A DNA stretch of 64,000 nucleotides from Streptomyces soli (GCF_003999195.1 NZ_RJVR01000224.1:1-64000); one strand, 5' to 3'. Positions 45,036 to 52,769 are shown, numbered from the stretch's first letter. Translations and numbers: made by a program. Notes: a model not told the origin generated them from the sequence alone.

Positions 45036-45827
45036 CTATCGCTTCCGCATCCGCAAGGAGGTCCAGCTCGCGTCGGCGGTCCAACCTCCGTCGACGGGAA
45101 GGGCGACGCCATTGACGAAGCCGCTGCGGGCGGGATCGGCCAGGAAGCAGACGGCGGAGGCGATGTCGCCCGGGGCGGCGAAACGGCCCATCGGCACCTG
45201 GCCGATGATGTCGTCGTCGGTGTAGCCGCCGGAGGCCTGGTCGGCCTCGTCCATCTCGGTCTTGACCCAGCCGGGGCACACCGCGTTGACCCGCACGCCC
45301 CGCCCGCCCCACTCGGCGGCCAGCGTCCGGGTCAGGCCGACCAGGCCGTGCTTACTGGCGTTGTACGCGGCCCGGTCGGACACCCCGCGCAGCCCGGCGA
45401 TGGACGCGATGTTGACGATCGAGCCGCCGCCGGCCTCGAGCATGAGGCGCCCCAGGGCGCGGGACAGCAGAAACGGGCCTGTGAGGTTGACCTCCAGGAC
45501 CCGGCGCCACTGGTCGGCGGTGGTCTCCTCGGCGGGGCTCAACAGGGAGACCCCGGCGTTGTTGACCAGTACATCTGCGCCGCGGCCGAACTGCTCACTG
45601 ACCCGGGCGGCGAGCGCATCGGCATACGCGTCCGCCGCGACGTCTCCGGTGACGGCGATGGCGTCGGCGCCCGCCTCGCGTACGGCAGTCAGGGTGTCGG
45701 AGGGCTCGCGGAGGTCGGCCAGCACCAGCGCGTAGCCCTCGGCGGCGAGCGCCTCGGCGACCTGGCGGCCGATGCCCTGGGCGGCGCCGGTGACGACGGC
45801 TACGGGGGACTTCGTCCGGGGGCTCAT
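45036..45827 (-). CDS. Short-chain dehydrogenase/reductase (classical)
   Basis: A 263-residue classical SDR: cofactor loop VVTGAAQGIGRQV near 11-23, NNAG (VLVNNAGVSLL), catalytic Ser in IVNIASIAGLRG, and YNASKHG near 156. C-terminal GFVNGVALPVDGGWTA is typical. It reduces or oxidises a carbonyl or alcohol with NAD(P). The start codon overlaps a short upstream peptide frame by four bases (ATGA). It lies 76 bases upstream of glgA on the same strand. Confidence 0.93.
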   Translation of the reverse strand: MSPRTKSPVAVVTGAAQGIGRQVAEALAAEGYALVLADLREPSDTLTAVREAGADAIAVTGDVAADAYADALAARVSEQFGRGADVLVNNAGVSLLSPAEETTADQWRRVLEVNLTGPFLLSRALGRLMLEAGGGSIVNIASIAGLRGVSDRAAYNASKHGLVGLTRTLAAEWGGRGVRVNAVCPGWVKTEMDEADQASGGYTDDDIIGQVPMGRFAAPGDIASAVCFLADPARSGFVNGVALPVDGGWTADASWTSLRMRKR

Positions 45828-45919
45828 GAGTTCAGCTCCGCGACGCCTGCGAGCAGATAGGCGGCGCCGTCGCGCAGGGCGGGGTAGCAGGCGCGGACGG
45901 CTTCGGCGTTCAGCGGCAT
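45824..45919 (-). pseudogene. 31-aa relic of a class V aminotransferase, coupled to the SDR gene
   Basis: ATG 45919 with CCGAGG upstream starts PLNAEAVRACYPALRDGAAY, the recognisable N-terminus of cysteine-desulfurase-like aminotransferases, then LLAGVAELNS and stop. The rest of that enzyme is gone. Its TGA overlaps the ATG of the SDR gene, so the truncated frame may now act as a translated leader for the SDR. Confidence 0.55.
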
Positions 45920-46070
45920 GTCCTCGGGGGTCCTTTCATGATCGTGCCCGATGCACGCCCAAGCCTGGACCCCGGCAGCTCACAGGGGAAGAGGGCGGCG
46001 TTGTCGGCGCGCCCCTGCGACCGCTGCGCGCCCTGCCGGGCGGCGTTGTCGGCGCGGCACTATCGAACAC

Positions 46071-46274
46071 ATGGCGGTGGAGCCGGTCAGCAGTTGCGAC
46101 GTGTGCGGACGGGACGACGGGACCGTCCGCGACTGCGGCATCCGCCACATCCCGCTGGCGGTGTGCGACGGCTGCTTCGCCGACATGGCGACCGCCCGCC
46201 GCGGCGCGCTGCCGCGCCCGCTCAGCGCCGGGGAACTGCTGGCCGCTGCGCGGGGCGGGCGTACGAAGGGCTAG
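46071..46274 (+). CDS. Small zinc-ribbon-like protein (67 aa)
   Basis: A 67-residue protein with two cysteine pairs, CDVC at 9-12 and CDGC near 32-35, as in small treble-clef or zinc-ribbon proteins, and a basic C-terminus. ATG 46071 has no ribosome site, but a TATCGA box at 46061-46066 lies five bases before it, so the message may be leaderless. The GGCGGCGTTGTCGG motif occurs twice just upstream (about 45996 and 46041). Function unknown. Confidence 0.6.
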   Translation: MAVEPVSSCDVCGRDDGTVRDCGIRHIPLAVCDGCFADMATARRGALPRPLSAGELLAAARGGRTKG

Positions 46275-46602
46275 CTGGTCGGACGGCCGGGGCCGACTCC
46301 TGTCGGAGAACACCTACTGGCGCTACCGCCAGGCATCCGACATGAAGGTCCTCAACAAGGCCAAGTCGGTGAAGGTCTCCGCCGACATCGTGCGGGTCAC
46401 GCGCTCGGGAGCGCGCCGGGCGGCGACCGCCAGGATCCACAACCACGGCTCGGCCGTCGCGGCAATGGTGAGACTTTCCCTTCTGGACAGCAGGAGCAAC
46501 GACCGCGTGCTGCCGACGCTGTACAGCGACAACTACCTGTGGGGCCGGCCCGCGCTGCGGGTCGAGGGCTACAACGTGCCGCAGACCGTTGCCCGTTCCT
46601 AG
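46273..46602 (+). pseudogene. GH2 exo-beta-D-glucosaminidase-like C-terminal fragment
   Basis: The frame reads GRLLSENTYWRYRQASDMKV, NHGSAVAAMVRLSLLDSRSN and VLPTLYSDNYLW, which is the last beta-sandwich of GH2 exo-glucosaminidase-type enzymes. It then skips about 20 residues to GRPALRVEGYNVPQTVARS. The catalytic barrel and all earlier domains are absent. The fragment starts inside the stop codon of the zinc-ribbon gene and ends just before a TnpB-type hairpin. Confidence 0.7.
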
Positions 46603-46610
46603 ATGAGCCG

Positions 46611-46660
46611 CGGCAGGAATCCCCGGACCTTTGGGCCGGGGAGCACGTCAATCAAGCGAG
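46611..46660 (+). ncRNA. Orphan TnpB-element end / omega-RNA-like hairpin
   Basis: The sequence GGAATCCCCGGACC, a TTT loop, GGGCCGGGG and then AGCACGTCAATCAAG matches the pattern at the 3' end of TnpB genes in Streptomyces (GAATCCCC-hairpin-GGGGAG-x-ACGTCAA). There the hairpin belongs to the guide RNA and element right end. Here no tnpB precedes it; a GH2 fragment does. It may be a solo right end. Expression is unknown. Confidence 0.45.
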
Positions 46661-46849
46661 GACTACACCGACAGCACCGGCCGCCCCACGGTCTCGGTCT
46701 TCACGGCGACCATCTTCGGCCTGGCCGAGCCGAAGGTCGGCGCCGCCGACCAGGCCCTGGTGAATGCCGCGGTCTGCGACATGCTCGACAAGCCCGTCCC
46801 CTCGACACCGTCCCCGTCCGGGGATGGACGGAGCCTGGCCGCGACTTGA
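46655..46849 (+). pseudogene. C-terminal fragment of an unrecognised protein
   Basis: From the hairpin onward the frame reads EDYTDSTGRPTVSVFTATIF, GLAEPKVGAADQALVNAAV and ends at TGA 46849. It has good coding bias but no start or ribosome site. It is a tail whose front has been removed at the element joint. The family is not recognised. Confidence 0.4.
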
Positions 46850-46876
46850 CCTGGAGCACGCTCCAATCCGTAGCGT
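46846..46876 (+). promoter_or_regulatory. MerR-type promoter with 19-bp spacer
   Basis: TTGACC (46846-46851) and TAGCGT (46871-46876) are separated by exactly 19 bases. The spacer carries the inverted repeat TGGAGC-AC-GCTCCA (46852-46865). Over-long spacers with a central repeat are the hallmark of promoters activated by MerR proteins. The expected start point coincides with the ATG at 46883, so the transcript should be leaderless. Confidence 0.75.
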
Positions 46877-46882
46877 CGAGGT

Positions 46883-47857
46883 ATGACAACAACACCTCAG
46901 CACAAGATCGGTTCAGGATTCGGGGCCCGAAGCACTGCGCAGGAGGTGGTGCGCGGGATCGACCTCACCGGGAAGCTCGCGGTCGTCACCGGTGGCTACT
47001 CGGGCCTCGGACTGGAGACGACGCGCACGCTCGCCGGCGCCGGTGCCCAGGTGGTGGTGCCTGCCCGGCGCCCAGCGGCAGCGCGAGAGGCGCTCACCGG
47101 CATCGACGGTGTCGAGGTCGACGAACTGGATCTCTCCGACCTCGACATCGTCCGAGGATTCGCCGAACGTTTCCTCGCCTCCGGCCGTGGCATCGACTTG
47201 ATGATCAACAACGCCGGGATCATGGCCTGCCCGGAGACACGGCTCGGACCGGGCTGGGAGGCTCAGTTCGCGACCAATCACCTCGGTCACTACGCCCTCG
47301 TCAACCGGCTCTGGCCGGCGATCGCCCGCGGCGGGGCCCGCGTCGTCTCGGTGTCCTCCAACGGCCACCAGCTCTCGGACATCCACTGGGACGACGTGCA
47401 CCTCGAGCACGGCTACGACAAGTGGCAGGCGTACGGCCAGGCCAAGACCGCCAACGCGCTGTTCGCCGTACAGCTCGACGCGCTCGGCCGGGACGTCGGG
47501 GTGCGGGCCTTCTCGCTCCATCCCGGTGTCATCCTCACCGAGCTGGGCCGTCACGTGCCCAAGGAGGAGATGATCGCCGCCGGCTGGATCGACGCGGACG
47601 GCCACCCGCTGGACCCCGGCATCAAGACCCCCGCGCAGGGTGCCGCGACCCACGTATGGGCGGCGACATCCCCGCAGCTGGCGGGCATGGGCGGGGTCTA
47701 CTGCGAGGACTGTGACATCGCGGAGCCCCTTGGGGAGGGCGAGGGCGAGCTCACCAGCGGCGTACGCGCCTACGCGACGGACCCCGGGCAGGCGGCGAGG
47801 CTGTGGAAGCTGTCGGCCGAACTCACAGGCGTCGACGCGTTCGCGGCGAACGCCTGA
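46883..47857 (+). CDS. SDR-family oxidoreductase (retinol-dehydrogenase-like)
   Basis: A 324-residue SDR with cofactor loop VVTGGYSGLGLET near 34-46, INNAGIMACPETR, catalytic Ser in VSVSSNGHQ and YGQAKTANALF near 185. C-terminal GVYCEDCDIAEP is typical of this longer group. Substrate unknown; it reduces or oxidises with NAD(P). The ATG at 46883 has no usable ribosome site and lies at the predicted start of transcription from a MerR-type promoter. It should therefore be an inducible leaderless gene; no merR gene is adjacent. Confidence 0.9.
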   Translation: MTTTPQHKIGSGFGARSTAQEVVRGIDLTGKLAVVTGGYSGLGLETTRTLAGAGAQVVVPARRPAAAREALTGIDGVEVDELDLSDLDIVRGFAERFLASGRGIDLMINNAGIMACPETRLGPGWEAQFATNHLGHYALVNRLWPAIARGGARVVSVSSNGHQLSDIHWDDVHLEHGYDKWQAYGQAKTANALFAVQLDALGRDVGVRAFSLHPGVILTELGRHVPKEEMIAAGWIDADGHPLDPGIKTPAQGAATHVWAATSPQLAGMGGVYCEDCDIAEPLGEGEGELTSGVRAYATDPGQAARLWKLSAELTGVDAFAANA

Positions 47858-47873
47858 GCCGTCTGCGAAAAGC

Positions 47874-48848
47874 TCAGCGGCGCGTGCGGTCCGTGAGGGT
47901 GGCCGGCATGACGCTGCGGGCCCGAGGGGACGCGGGTGGGTGGTGGTCGGGCCGGGTCGAGGCGGGGGCGAGGTTCTCGGCGCGCAGCGCCACCGCGCGG
48001 ACTCGGGTGTCCCGCAGGGTGAGCCCTTCGTACAGGTCGAGCGCGGCGTCGGCCAGGGCGGCGGTGTGCCCGGTCGGGGCGGGCAGGGTGCGGGCGCGGC
48101 CGAGGGAGGAGCCGCCGGTGAGCCCGATGGTCAGGGCGAGGGCGGACGCCGTCTGGCCGGAGCCGCGCAGTTGCCGTCCGAGAGCGTCGGCGAGTTCGAG
48201 GACGCTGCGGCGTACGGCGTCGGTGCCGACGGTGTCGGCGTTGAACAGCCGGTCGGCGGTCAGGCTTTTCGTCGGGGCTTCGGCGGTGACGGGATGCGGG
48301 TCGATGCCGTTGGCGCGCTCCCAGACGGTACGCCCGGTGTCGGTGCCCAGAATGCCCTGGAGGACCGGCAGCGGCGTGACGGCGACCTGGCCGACGGTGA
48401 AGAGGCCGCGCCGGGTCAGCGTGCGGGCGGCGGCCTCACCGATGCCGTAGAGGACGTCGACCGGCTGGGGGCGCAGGAAGTCGGCCACCGCCTCGGGGTC
48501 GGTGTCGACGGCGCGGACGCGGCCGGGCCGGCTGTTGCCTCCAGCGGCCATGGCGGCGACGGTGCGGTTGCCGGCGGCGCCAATCGTGAGGCGTACGTCG
48601 TACAGGGCGGTGGCGCGGGTGCCGATCATCAGGGCGAGCTGCTCGGGAAGCCGGTCGAAGTACCGCACGGCGGCGCGTACGTCGGCCAGGATCGCGTCCG
48701 GTGGCACGGTCTCCACGAGAGGGGTGAACTGGGCCACGAGTTCGGCCAGCCCGGCGTACGTCGCCCGGTCGACCGGGCCGCAGCGGATGTAGAGCACGCA
48801 CGGGCCGGGGTCCGGGTGCGGATGCTGGTGTTGTGCGGGTACGACCAT
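47874..48848 (-). CDS. ImuB-like Y-family DNA polymerase homolog
   Basis: A 324-residue protein with the Y-family layout: palm/fingers relic (AVRYFDRLPEQLALMIGTRA), helix-hairpin-helix thumb (DVLYGIGEAAARTLTRRGLF, TVGQVAVTPLPVLQGILG), and a little-finger domain. The first metal motif normally reading D-x-D-x-F-F is replaced by LYIRCGPVD, so polymerase activity is doubtful, as in ImuB, which recruits DnaE2 to lesions. The gene diverges from 48909 and has a LexA-like box at 48870-48883. Only one component of the mutasome is here. Confidence 0.8.
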   Translation of the reverse strand: MVVPAQHQHPHPDPGPCVLYIRCGPVDRATYAGLAELVAQFTPLVETVPPDAILADVRAAVRYFDRLPEQLALMIGTRATALYDVRLTIGAAGNRTVAAMAAGGNSRPGRVRAVDTDPEAVADFLRPQPVDVLYGIGEAAARTLTRRGLFTVGQVAVTPLPVLQGILGTDTGRTVWERANGIDPHPVTAEAPTKSLTADRLFNADTVGTDAVRRSVLELADALGRQLRGSGQTASALALTIGLTGGSSLGRARTLPAPTGHTAALADAALDLYEGLTLRDTRVRAVALRAENLAPASTRPDHHPPASPRARSVMPATLTDRTRR

Positions 48849-48869
48849 GCCGCGGCCACCTCACCTGTT

Positions 48870-48883
48870 CGAACGTCTGCTCG
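48870..48883. promoter_or_regulatory. LexA (SOS) box
   Basis: CGAAC-GTCT-GCTCG differs by one base from the Gram-positive LexA consensus CGAAC-N4-GTTCG. It sits 22 bases upstream of the ImuB-like gene. Two overlapping palindromes, GTTCGAAC and CTCGAATTCGAG, flank it. Confidence 0.65.
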
Positions 48884-48908
48884 AATTCGAGTGTAGGGCA
48901 CCGAAGGG

Positions 48909-49595
48909 GTGTCGCACCTCCCACATAGGGTGCTGGGCATGGCCGACCTCCTTTCCGCCGCCCAGCGGCGAGCAATCCTGGAGTCCGACGCCGAGACGGG
49001 ACGGCTGGGCGCCCGCGTCCCGACCTGTGAGGCCCTGGCCCGGCTCGGCCTGGCCGTCCGCTACGGCCGGGTCGGCGGCTTCTACCTCACCCCGGAGGGG
49101 CTGCGTGTACGGGGCGTACTGGACCGGATCGGCCCCGAGCCGGCGGAGGCCCGGCCCGCCGCTCCGGCCTCAACCCCGACCCCCGCCCTGGCCCCGGCGG
49201 CCGCCGGATTCACCGCCGATGACGGCACCGGACCGGCCTCCCCCGCCCCGCCCGGCCGCGCCGCCGAGGTCGCCGCCGCCTGGTCCGGGCTCCTGGAGAT
49301 CCGCCGGGTGCTCCAGGACGGCGACACCTCACGTCCCGCCCCCTGGGAGCGCGAACGCCTCGTCCACTCCGTCGCCCTCGCCCTCGAGGCCGCCGGCCAT
49401 CCCCCGTCCACCGGCTACTCCGTATCCCCCGCCGCCGCCCAGTCCGGCGTCGCCGAGGTCGCCTGGCGCGGCACCGGCGCACCGGAGGCCCTGGCGACCT
49501 GCCAGCAGGTCCTCGAGCGCTACGGCTGGCAGTGCACGCTGCACCGCGACCGGCACGGCAGCAGTTTCCTTCTGGTGTCGCCGCGCCGCACCTGA
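48909..49595 (+). CDS. Hypothetical protein with winged-helix-like N-terminus
   Basis: A 228-residue protein. Residues 11-75 (LLSAAQRRAILESDAETGRL, CEALARLGLAVRYGRVGGFY, LTPEGLRVRG) look like a small winged helix; residues 76-115 are a Pro/Ala linker; the rest (WERERLVHSVALALEAAGH, CQQVLERYGWQCTLHRDRHG) is an alpha/beta domain. The ATG at 48939 is a likely alternative start. It diverges from the ImuB-like gene and may share LexA control. No function can be assigned. Confidence 0.72.
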   Translation: MSHLPHRVLGMADLLSAAQRRAILESDAETGRLGARVPTCEALARLGLAVRYGRVGGFYLTPEGLRVRGVLDRIGPEPAEARPAAPASTPTPALAPAAAGFTADDGTGPASPAPPGRAAEVAAAWSGLLEIRRVLQDGDTSRPAPWERERLVHSVALALEAAGHPPSTGYSVSPAAAQSGVAEVAWRGTGAPEALATCQQVLERYGWQCTLHRDRHGSSFLLVSPRRT

Positions 49596-49642
49596 TCCCG
49601 CGGCGAGTGGGAGGCTGGAAGCGGAAAGGCAGGAGGATCCCG

Positions 49643-49831
49643 ATGCGCATTCCGGACGATCAGCTCTACAACCAGCTCTATGAGAGGACCCCCTCCCAGG
49701 CGGAGGGCGAGCGGGACGACCTCGACGGCGTCCCCAATGGGGAGGTCCACGCAGAGGTCCCCAGGACCACCCCGTCCCAGGCCGAAGGCGAGTACGAGGA
49801 AGAAGGCGAGCCCCCCAGGACTCAGCGATAG
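49643..49831 (+). CDS. Small acidic repeat protein (62 aa)
   Basis: ATG 49643 with AGGAGG at 49631-49636 encodes 62 residues: an ordered start (RIPDDQLYNQLYERT) and a disordered acidic tail with TPSQAEGE twice. The repeat comes from a duplicated GC-rich DNA motif. The stop codon at 49829-49831 touches the MarR operator. Function unknown. Confidence 0.65.
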   Translation: MRIPDDQLYNQLYERTPSQAEGERDDLDGVPNGEVHAEVPRTTPSQAEGEYEEEGEPPRTQR

Positions 49832-49832
49832 A

Positions 49833-49842
49833 TGATGCATCA
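49833..49842. promoter_or_regulatory. MarR-type palindrome
   Basis: TGATGCATCA, a perfect 10-bp palindrome in an AT-rich promoter 23 bases before the MarR start. A TAAACT box (49854-49859) follows it, placing the transcript start at the ATG, so the message may be leaderless. Confidence 0.55.
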
Positions 49843-49865
49843 ACCAATCGCGGTAAACTGACACA

Positions 49866-50333
49866 ATGAACGAGACACCGCGCCGGCTCGCCGCGACGGA
49901 GGCGCATGCCTGGCGCAGCTTCATCCGTATGCAGGACAAGCTCAGCGGCCGACTGGCTCGTGAACTCCAGGCCCACTCCCAGCTGTCCGCCTCCGACTAC
50001 GGGGTACTCGTCAGCCTCACCGACGTCCTCGACGGCCGACTGCGCTTCCTGGAGTTGGCCAAGGCGGTGGAGTGGGAGAAGAGCCGGATGTCCCACCACA
50101 TCGTCCGCATGGCCAAGCGCGGCCTCGTCGTCCGCGAGGAGTGCCCCGACGACGGACGCGGAGCCTTCGTATCCATCACCCCGGCCGGCCGCGAGGCCAT
50201 CGCGGCCGCCGCTCCCCGGCACGTCGAAGCCGTTCGCCGCCTGGCCATCGACCACCTCACCCCGGAGGAGATCGGCGTCCTCGGCCGCATCTCGGACCGC
50301 ATCCTCGAACAGTTGGCCAAGGAACCCTGCTGA
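49866..50333 (+). CDS. MarR-family transcriptional regulator
   Basis: A 155-residue MarR protein. The winged helix reads LSASDYGVLVSLTDVLDGRL, ELAKAVEWEKSRMSHHIVRM and ECPDDGRGAFVSITPAGREA, with the DxR wing. The C-terminal helix completes the dimer interface. It has no ribosome site (ACTGACACA before ATG 49866), and a promoter box lies seven bases upstream, suggesting leaderless expression with self-control through the palindrome at 49833-49842. Its targets may include the redox cluster at 59 kb, which has MarR-like sites. Confidence 0.92.
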   Translation: MNETPRRLAATEAHAWRSFIRMQDKLSGRLARELQAHSQLSASDYGVLVSLTDVLDGRLRFLELAKAVEWEKSRMSHHIVRMAKRGLVVREECPDDGRGAFVSITPAGREAIAAAAPRHVEAVRRLAIDHLTPEEIGVLGRISDRILEQLAKEPC

Positions 50334-50341
50334 TCAGGCGT

Positions 50342-51658
50342 TCACAGTGGGTTGATGCCACTCGGCAAAGCGGTCACCCGAGCCCTTCTGGCCCCACCTG
50401 AGAGAGCGAATTCCGGCGCGCCGGCGCCGGCCGGGCCCGGTACGGGGGCGCGCTGGACGGCGACCATGGCGACGTCGTCGTCGAGCCTGCCGCCGACGTG
50501 GGAATGGAGATCGTCGAGGATCCGCTCGAGGAGCTGCTGAGGGGTCCCCCACTCCCAGCCGGCGACCCGGTCGGAGGCGGGGTAGAAGGCGCCTGCCGCA
50601 TCGCGGGCCTCGACGACGCCGTCGGTGTAGAGCACGAGGGTGTCTCCGGCGTCGAGGGGGAAGGTGTCGACGTGGTACGCGTCGGGAGACAGAGCTGCCA
50701 GGCCCAGGGGCGGAGCAGGCCGGTGGGTGTGCAGGACGGCGATGCGGCCGCGGTGCGAGAGCAGGGGCGGGGGGTGACCGCAGCTGATCATCCGGACCGT
50801 GCTGGTGTCGTCGGGGACCTCGACGATGAGGGCGGTGATGAAACGTTCACTGGTGTCGTCGTCGGTATGGGCGATCTCTGCCAGGTGCCTGCCGACGCTG
50901 TCCTCCAGGGAGGCGGCGAGCTCGGGCAGCGTGGCGTTCCGGTAGGCGGCCTCCCGGAAGGCGCCGGACAGGGCCGCCGCCTCGCCGATGGCCGACAGGC
51001 CCTTACCCCGGACATCGCCGATCAGGAGGCGGGTCGCGCCGCTCGTCCGGGTCGCGGCGTACACATCGCCGCCGATCTGGGCCTGCGCTTGGGCGGCCCG
51101 GTACGCGGAGGCGACCAGCAGCGGGCCCATCCGGTGCGGAAGCCGGCGCAGCAGGACGCGTTGGGCCGCTTCGGAGACCGCCCGCACCTGGGTCAGTTCC
51201 TTAAGGTCGCGGTCGTGCAGAGCGCGGAAGGCGATGACGAAGGCGGAGACCAGGACGAGGGCGACGACGTGGATCGGGATGATCACCCACGAGGAGTCCG
51301 GCGCGCCGAGGGGTGCGTGCAGCAAGCCGTCGTGAATGTCGATGGCCACGACGGCTACGCCTGCGAGGAGGGCGACGCCGGTAGTGAGTCTGGGGCCGGC
51401 CCACGCGGCGGTCGAGGCCGGGGCAGCGACCAGCAGGGAGGCGAGATGGATATCGGTCGGTGCCGTGAAGCTGCCCACGGTCGTTCCGCAGATGAACAGT
51501 ATTGCTATAACCGCCCGTGCCCAGCGTCGGCTCAGCGGGCACATGCGGAGCATGCGCTCCCGGCTTAGCCGTGCACCCGTCCGCCCGCCGGCCGTGAGGC
51601 TCCCGTGGAGCTGCCGGATGGTGGACGTGGAGGTGTGGACGGGCGGAAAGGGAAGCAT
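50342..51658 (-). CDS. Membrane PP2C/SpoIIE-type serine phosphatase
   Basis: A 438-residue protein. Residues about 45-145 hold four hydrophobic helices (VIAILFICGTTVGSF, LTTGVALLAGVAVVAI, IIPIHVVALVLVSAFVIAF); residues 165-400 form the PP2C domain with metal motifs QIGGDVYAA, LLIGDVRGKGL and DDDVAMVAVQ. Such phosphatases dephosphorylate STAS antagonists in partner-switching cascades. No sensory PAS or GAF domain is present, so the membrane part is the likely sensor. ATG 51658 is the listed start; ATG near codon 36 is possible. Confidence 0.88.
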   Translation of the reverse strand: MLPFPPVHTSTSTIRQLHGSLTAGGRTGARLSRERMLRMCPLSRRWARAVIAILFICGTTVGSFTAPTDIHLASLLVAAPASTAAWAGPRLTTGVALLAGVAVVAIDIHDGLLHAPLGAPDSSWVIIPIHVVALVLVSAFVIAFRALHDRDLKELTQVRAVSEAAQRVLLRRLPHRMGPLLVASAYRAAQAQAQIGGDVYAATRTSGATRLLIGDVRGKGLSAIGEAAALSGAFREAAYRNATLPELAASLEDSVGRHLAEIAHTDDDTSERFITALIVEVPDDTSTVRMISCGHPPPLLSHRGRIAVLHTHRPAPPLGLAALSPDAYHVDTFPLDAGDTLVLYTDGVVEARDAAGAFYPASDRVAGWEWGTPQQLLERILDDLHSHVGGRLDDDVAMVAVQRAPVPGPAGAGAPEFALSGGARRARVTALPSGINPL

Positions 51659-51784
51659 CTCGTCCTCTGCGGGGTGTGGGGGACCTCAGCGGGGCGGGGC
51701 GGCAGGGCGTGCGATGGGTGATCTCGGCTCCGGCATCCCCCAAGGATCCATTCCACCTTTTCAGGGGCATAGACGGCGATACCT

Positions 51785-51803
51785 CTAGTAGTGGCACTAC
51801 TAG
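51785..51803. promoter_or_regulatory. Operator of the XRE-MmyB regulator
   Basis: CTAGTAGTG and CACTACTAG around a single G, a perfect 9-1-9 palindrome ending 10 bases before the start codon. Its position implies autorepression. Confidence 0.6.
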
Positions 51804-51813
51804 TAGGTGGAGT

Positions 51814-52677
51814 GTGAATGCCGAGGAGCAGCGGCGCCGCGACCTGGGCGACTTCCTCAAAACCCGGCGTGAGCAGCTTGTGCGCGCCGACCTCGGCCTG
51901 CCTCCGGTCGGTGGAAGAAGGACCTCCGGGCTCCGTCGCGAAGAGGTCTCCTATCTCTCCGATGTGAGCGTCACCTGGTACACATGGCTCGAGCAGGGAC
52001 GCGACATCCATCCGTCCCGGCAGGTGCTGGATGCGGTCGCACGCACCCTGCGCCTGTCGACGGCGGAACACACCTACCTGTTGTCGCTGGCCGGGTACTC
52101 CGCCCCGCAAATCGCCCCCGAGCAGATGGCCGACAAGGCCCCGGCCAGCGTGCAGCGGCTGCTCGATTCGCTCCCGGGGTTTCCCGCGTACGTGACCGGT
52201 GCGGACTGGGGCGTACAGGAGTGGAACGCCGCGTTCGCGGCTCTGTACCCGAACATCACGACGGTCGATCTGACGGACCGGAACATGCTCTGGCTGGTGT
52301 TCACCGACCCGTACCTGCGCGAGCTGATGCCAGAGTGGGAGGTCACCAGCCGTCGTTTCCTCCGCGAGTTCAGGGCTGAGGTGGGTCCCCGACTCGGCGA
52401 GGTCCCCTGGTGCGACCTGGTCGCTCGGCTTGTCGAGGCCAGCGAATCCTTCCGCGCAAGCTGGGAGAGCCATGACGTCGAAGGATTCACCTCACGTGAG
52501 CACCTGTTCCGCCACCCGTCCGCCGGTGATCTGCTGCTGGAGCTGCACCGCCTGGAGCCCTGCGATCATCCCGACCTGCGCCTGATGATCTATACCCCCG
52601 TGTTGACCACGGACGCCCCGGAACGGCTGCGTCTGCTGAGCGACACCGCAGCTCCACCCACCACCTCGTCGGGTTGA
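51814..52677 (+). CDS. XRE-family regulator with MmyB-like ligand domain
   Basis: A 287-residue regulator. The N-terminal helix-turn-helix (LGDFLKTRREQL, GLRREEVSYLSDVSVTWYTW, LEQGRDIHPSRQVLDAVART) is followed by an MmyB-type PAS-like fatty-acid-binding domain (DWGVQEWNAAFAALYPNITT, FRHPSAGDLLLELHRLEP). GTG 51814 has GGTGGAG upstream. In this family the target is usually the gene next door, often an oxidoreductase; here the neighbours are the phosphatase (divergent) and a TetR relic, so the target may be lost. Confidence 0.92.
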   Translation: MNAEEQRRRDLGDFLKTRREQLVRADLGLPPVGGRRTSGLRREEVSYLSDVSVTWYTWLEQGRDIHPSRQVLDAVARTLRLSTAEHTYLLSLAGYSAPQIAPEQMADKAPASVQRLLDSLPGFPAYVTGADWGVQEWNAAFAALYPNITTVDLTDRNMLWLVFTDPYLRELMPEWEVTSRRFLREFRAEVGPRLGEVPWCDLVARLVEASESFRASWESHDVEGFTSREHLFRHPSAGDLLLELHRLEPCDHPDLRLMIYTPVLTTDAPERLRLLSDTAAPPTTSSG

Positions 52678-52769
52678 GCGGCAGGGTCACGCGTCGGCCC
52701 ATTCGCGGCCGTCCCCCACGGTGATGCGCTTGAAGTCCAGCAGTGGAGCGATCGGTGCGCGGGGCATGG

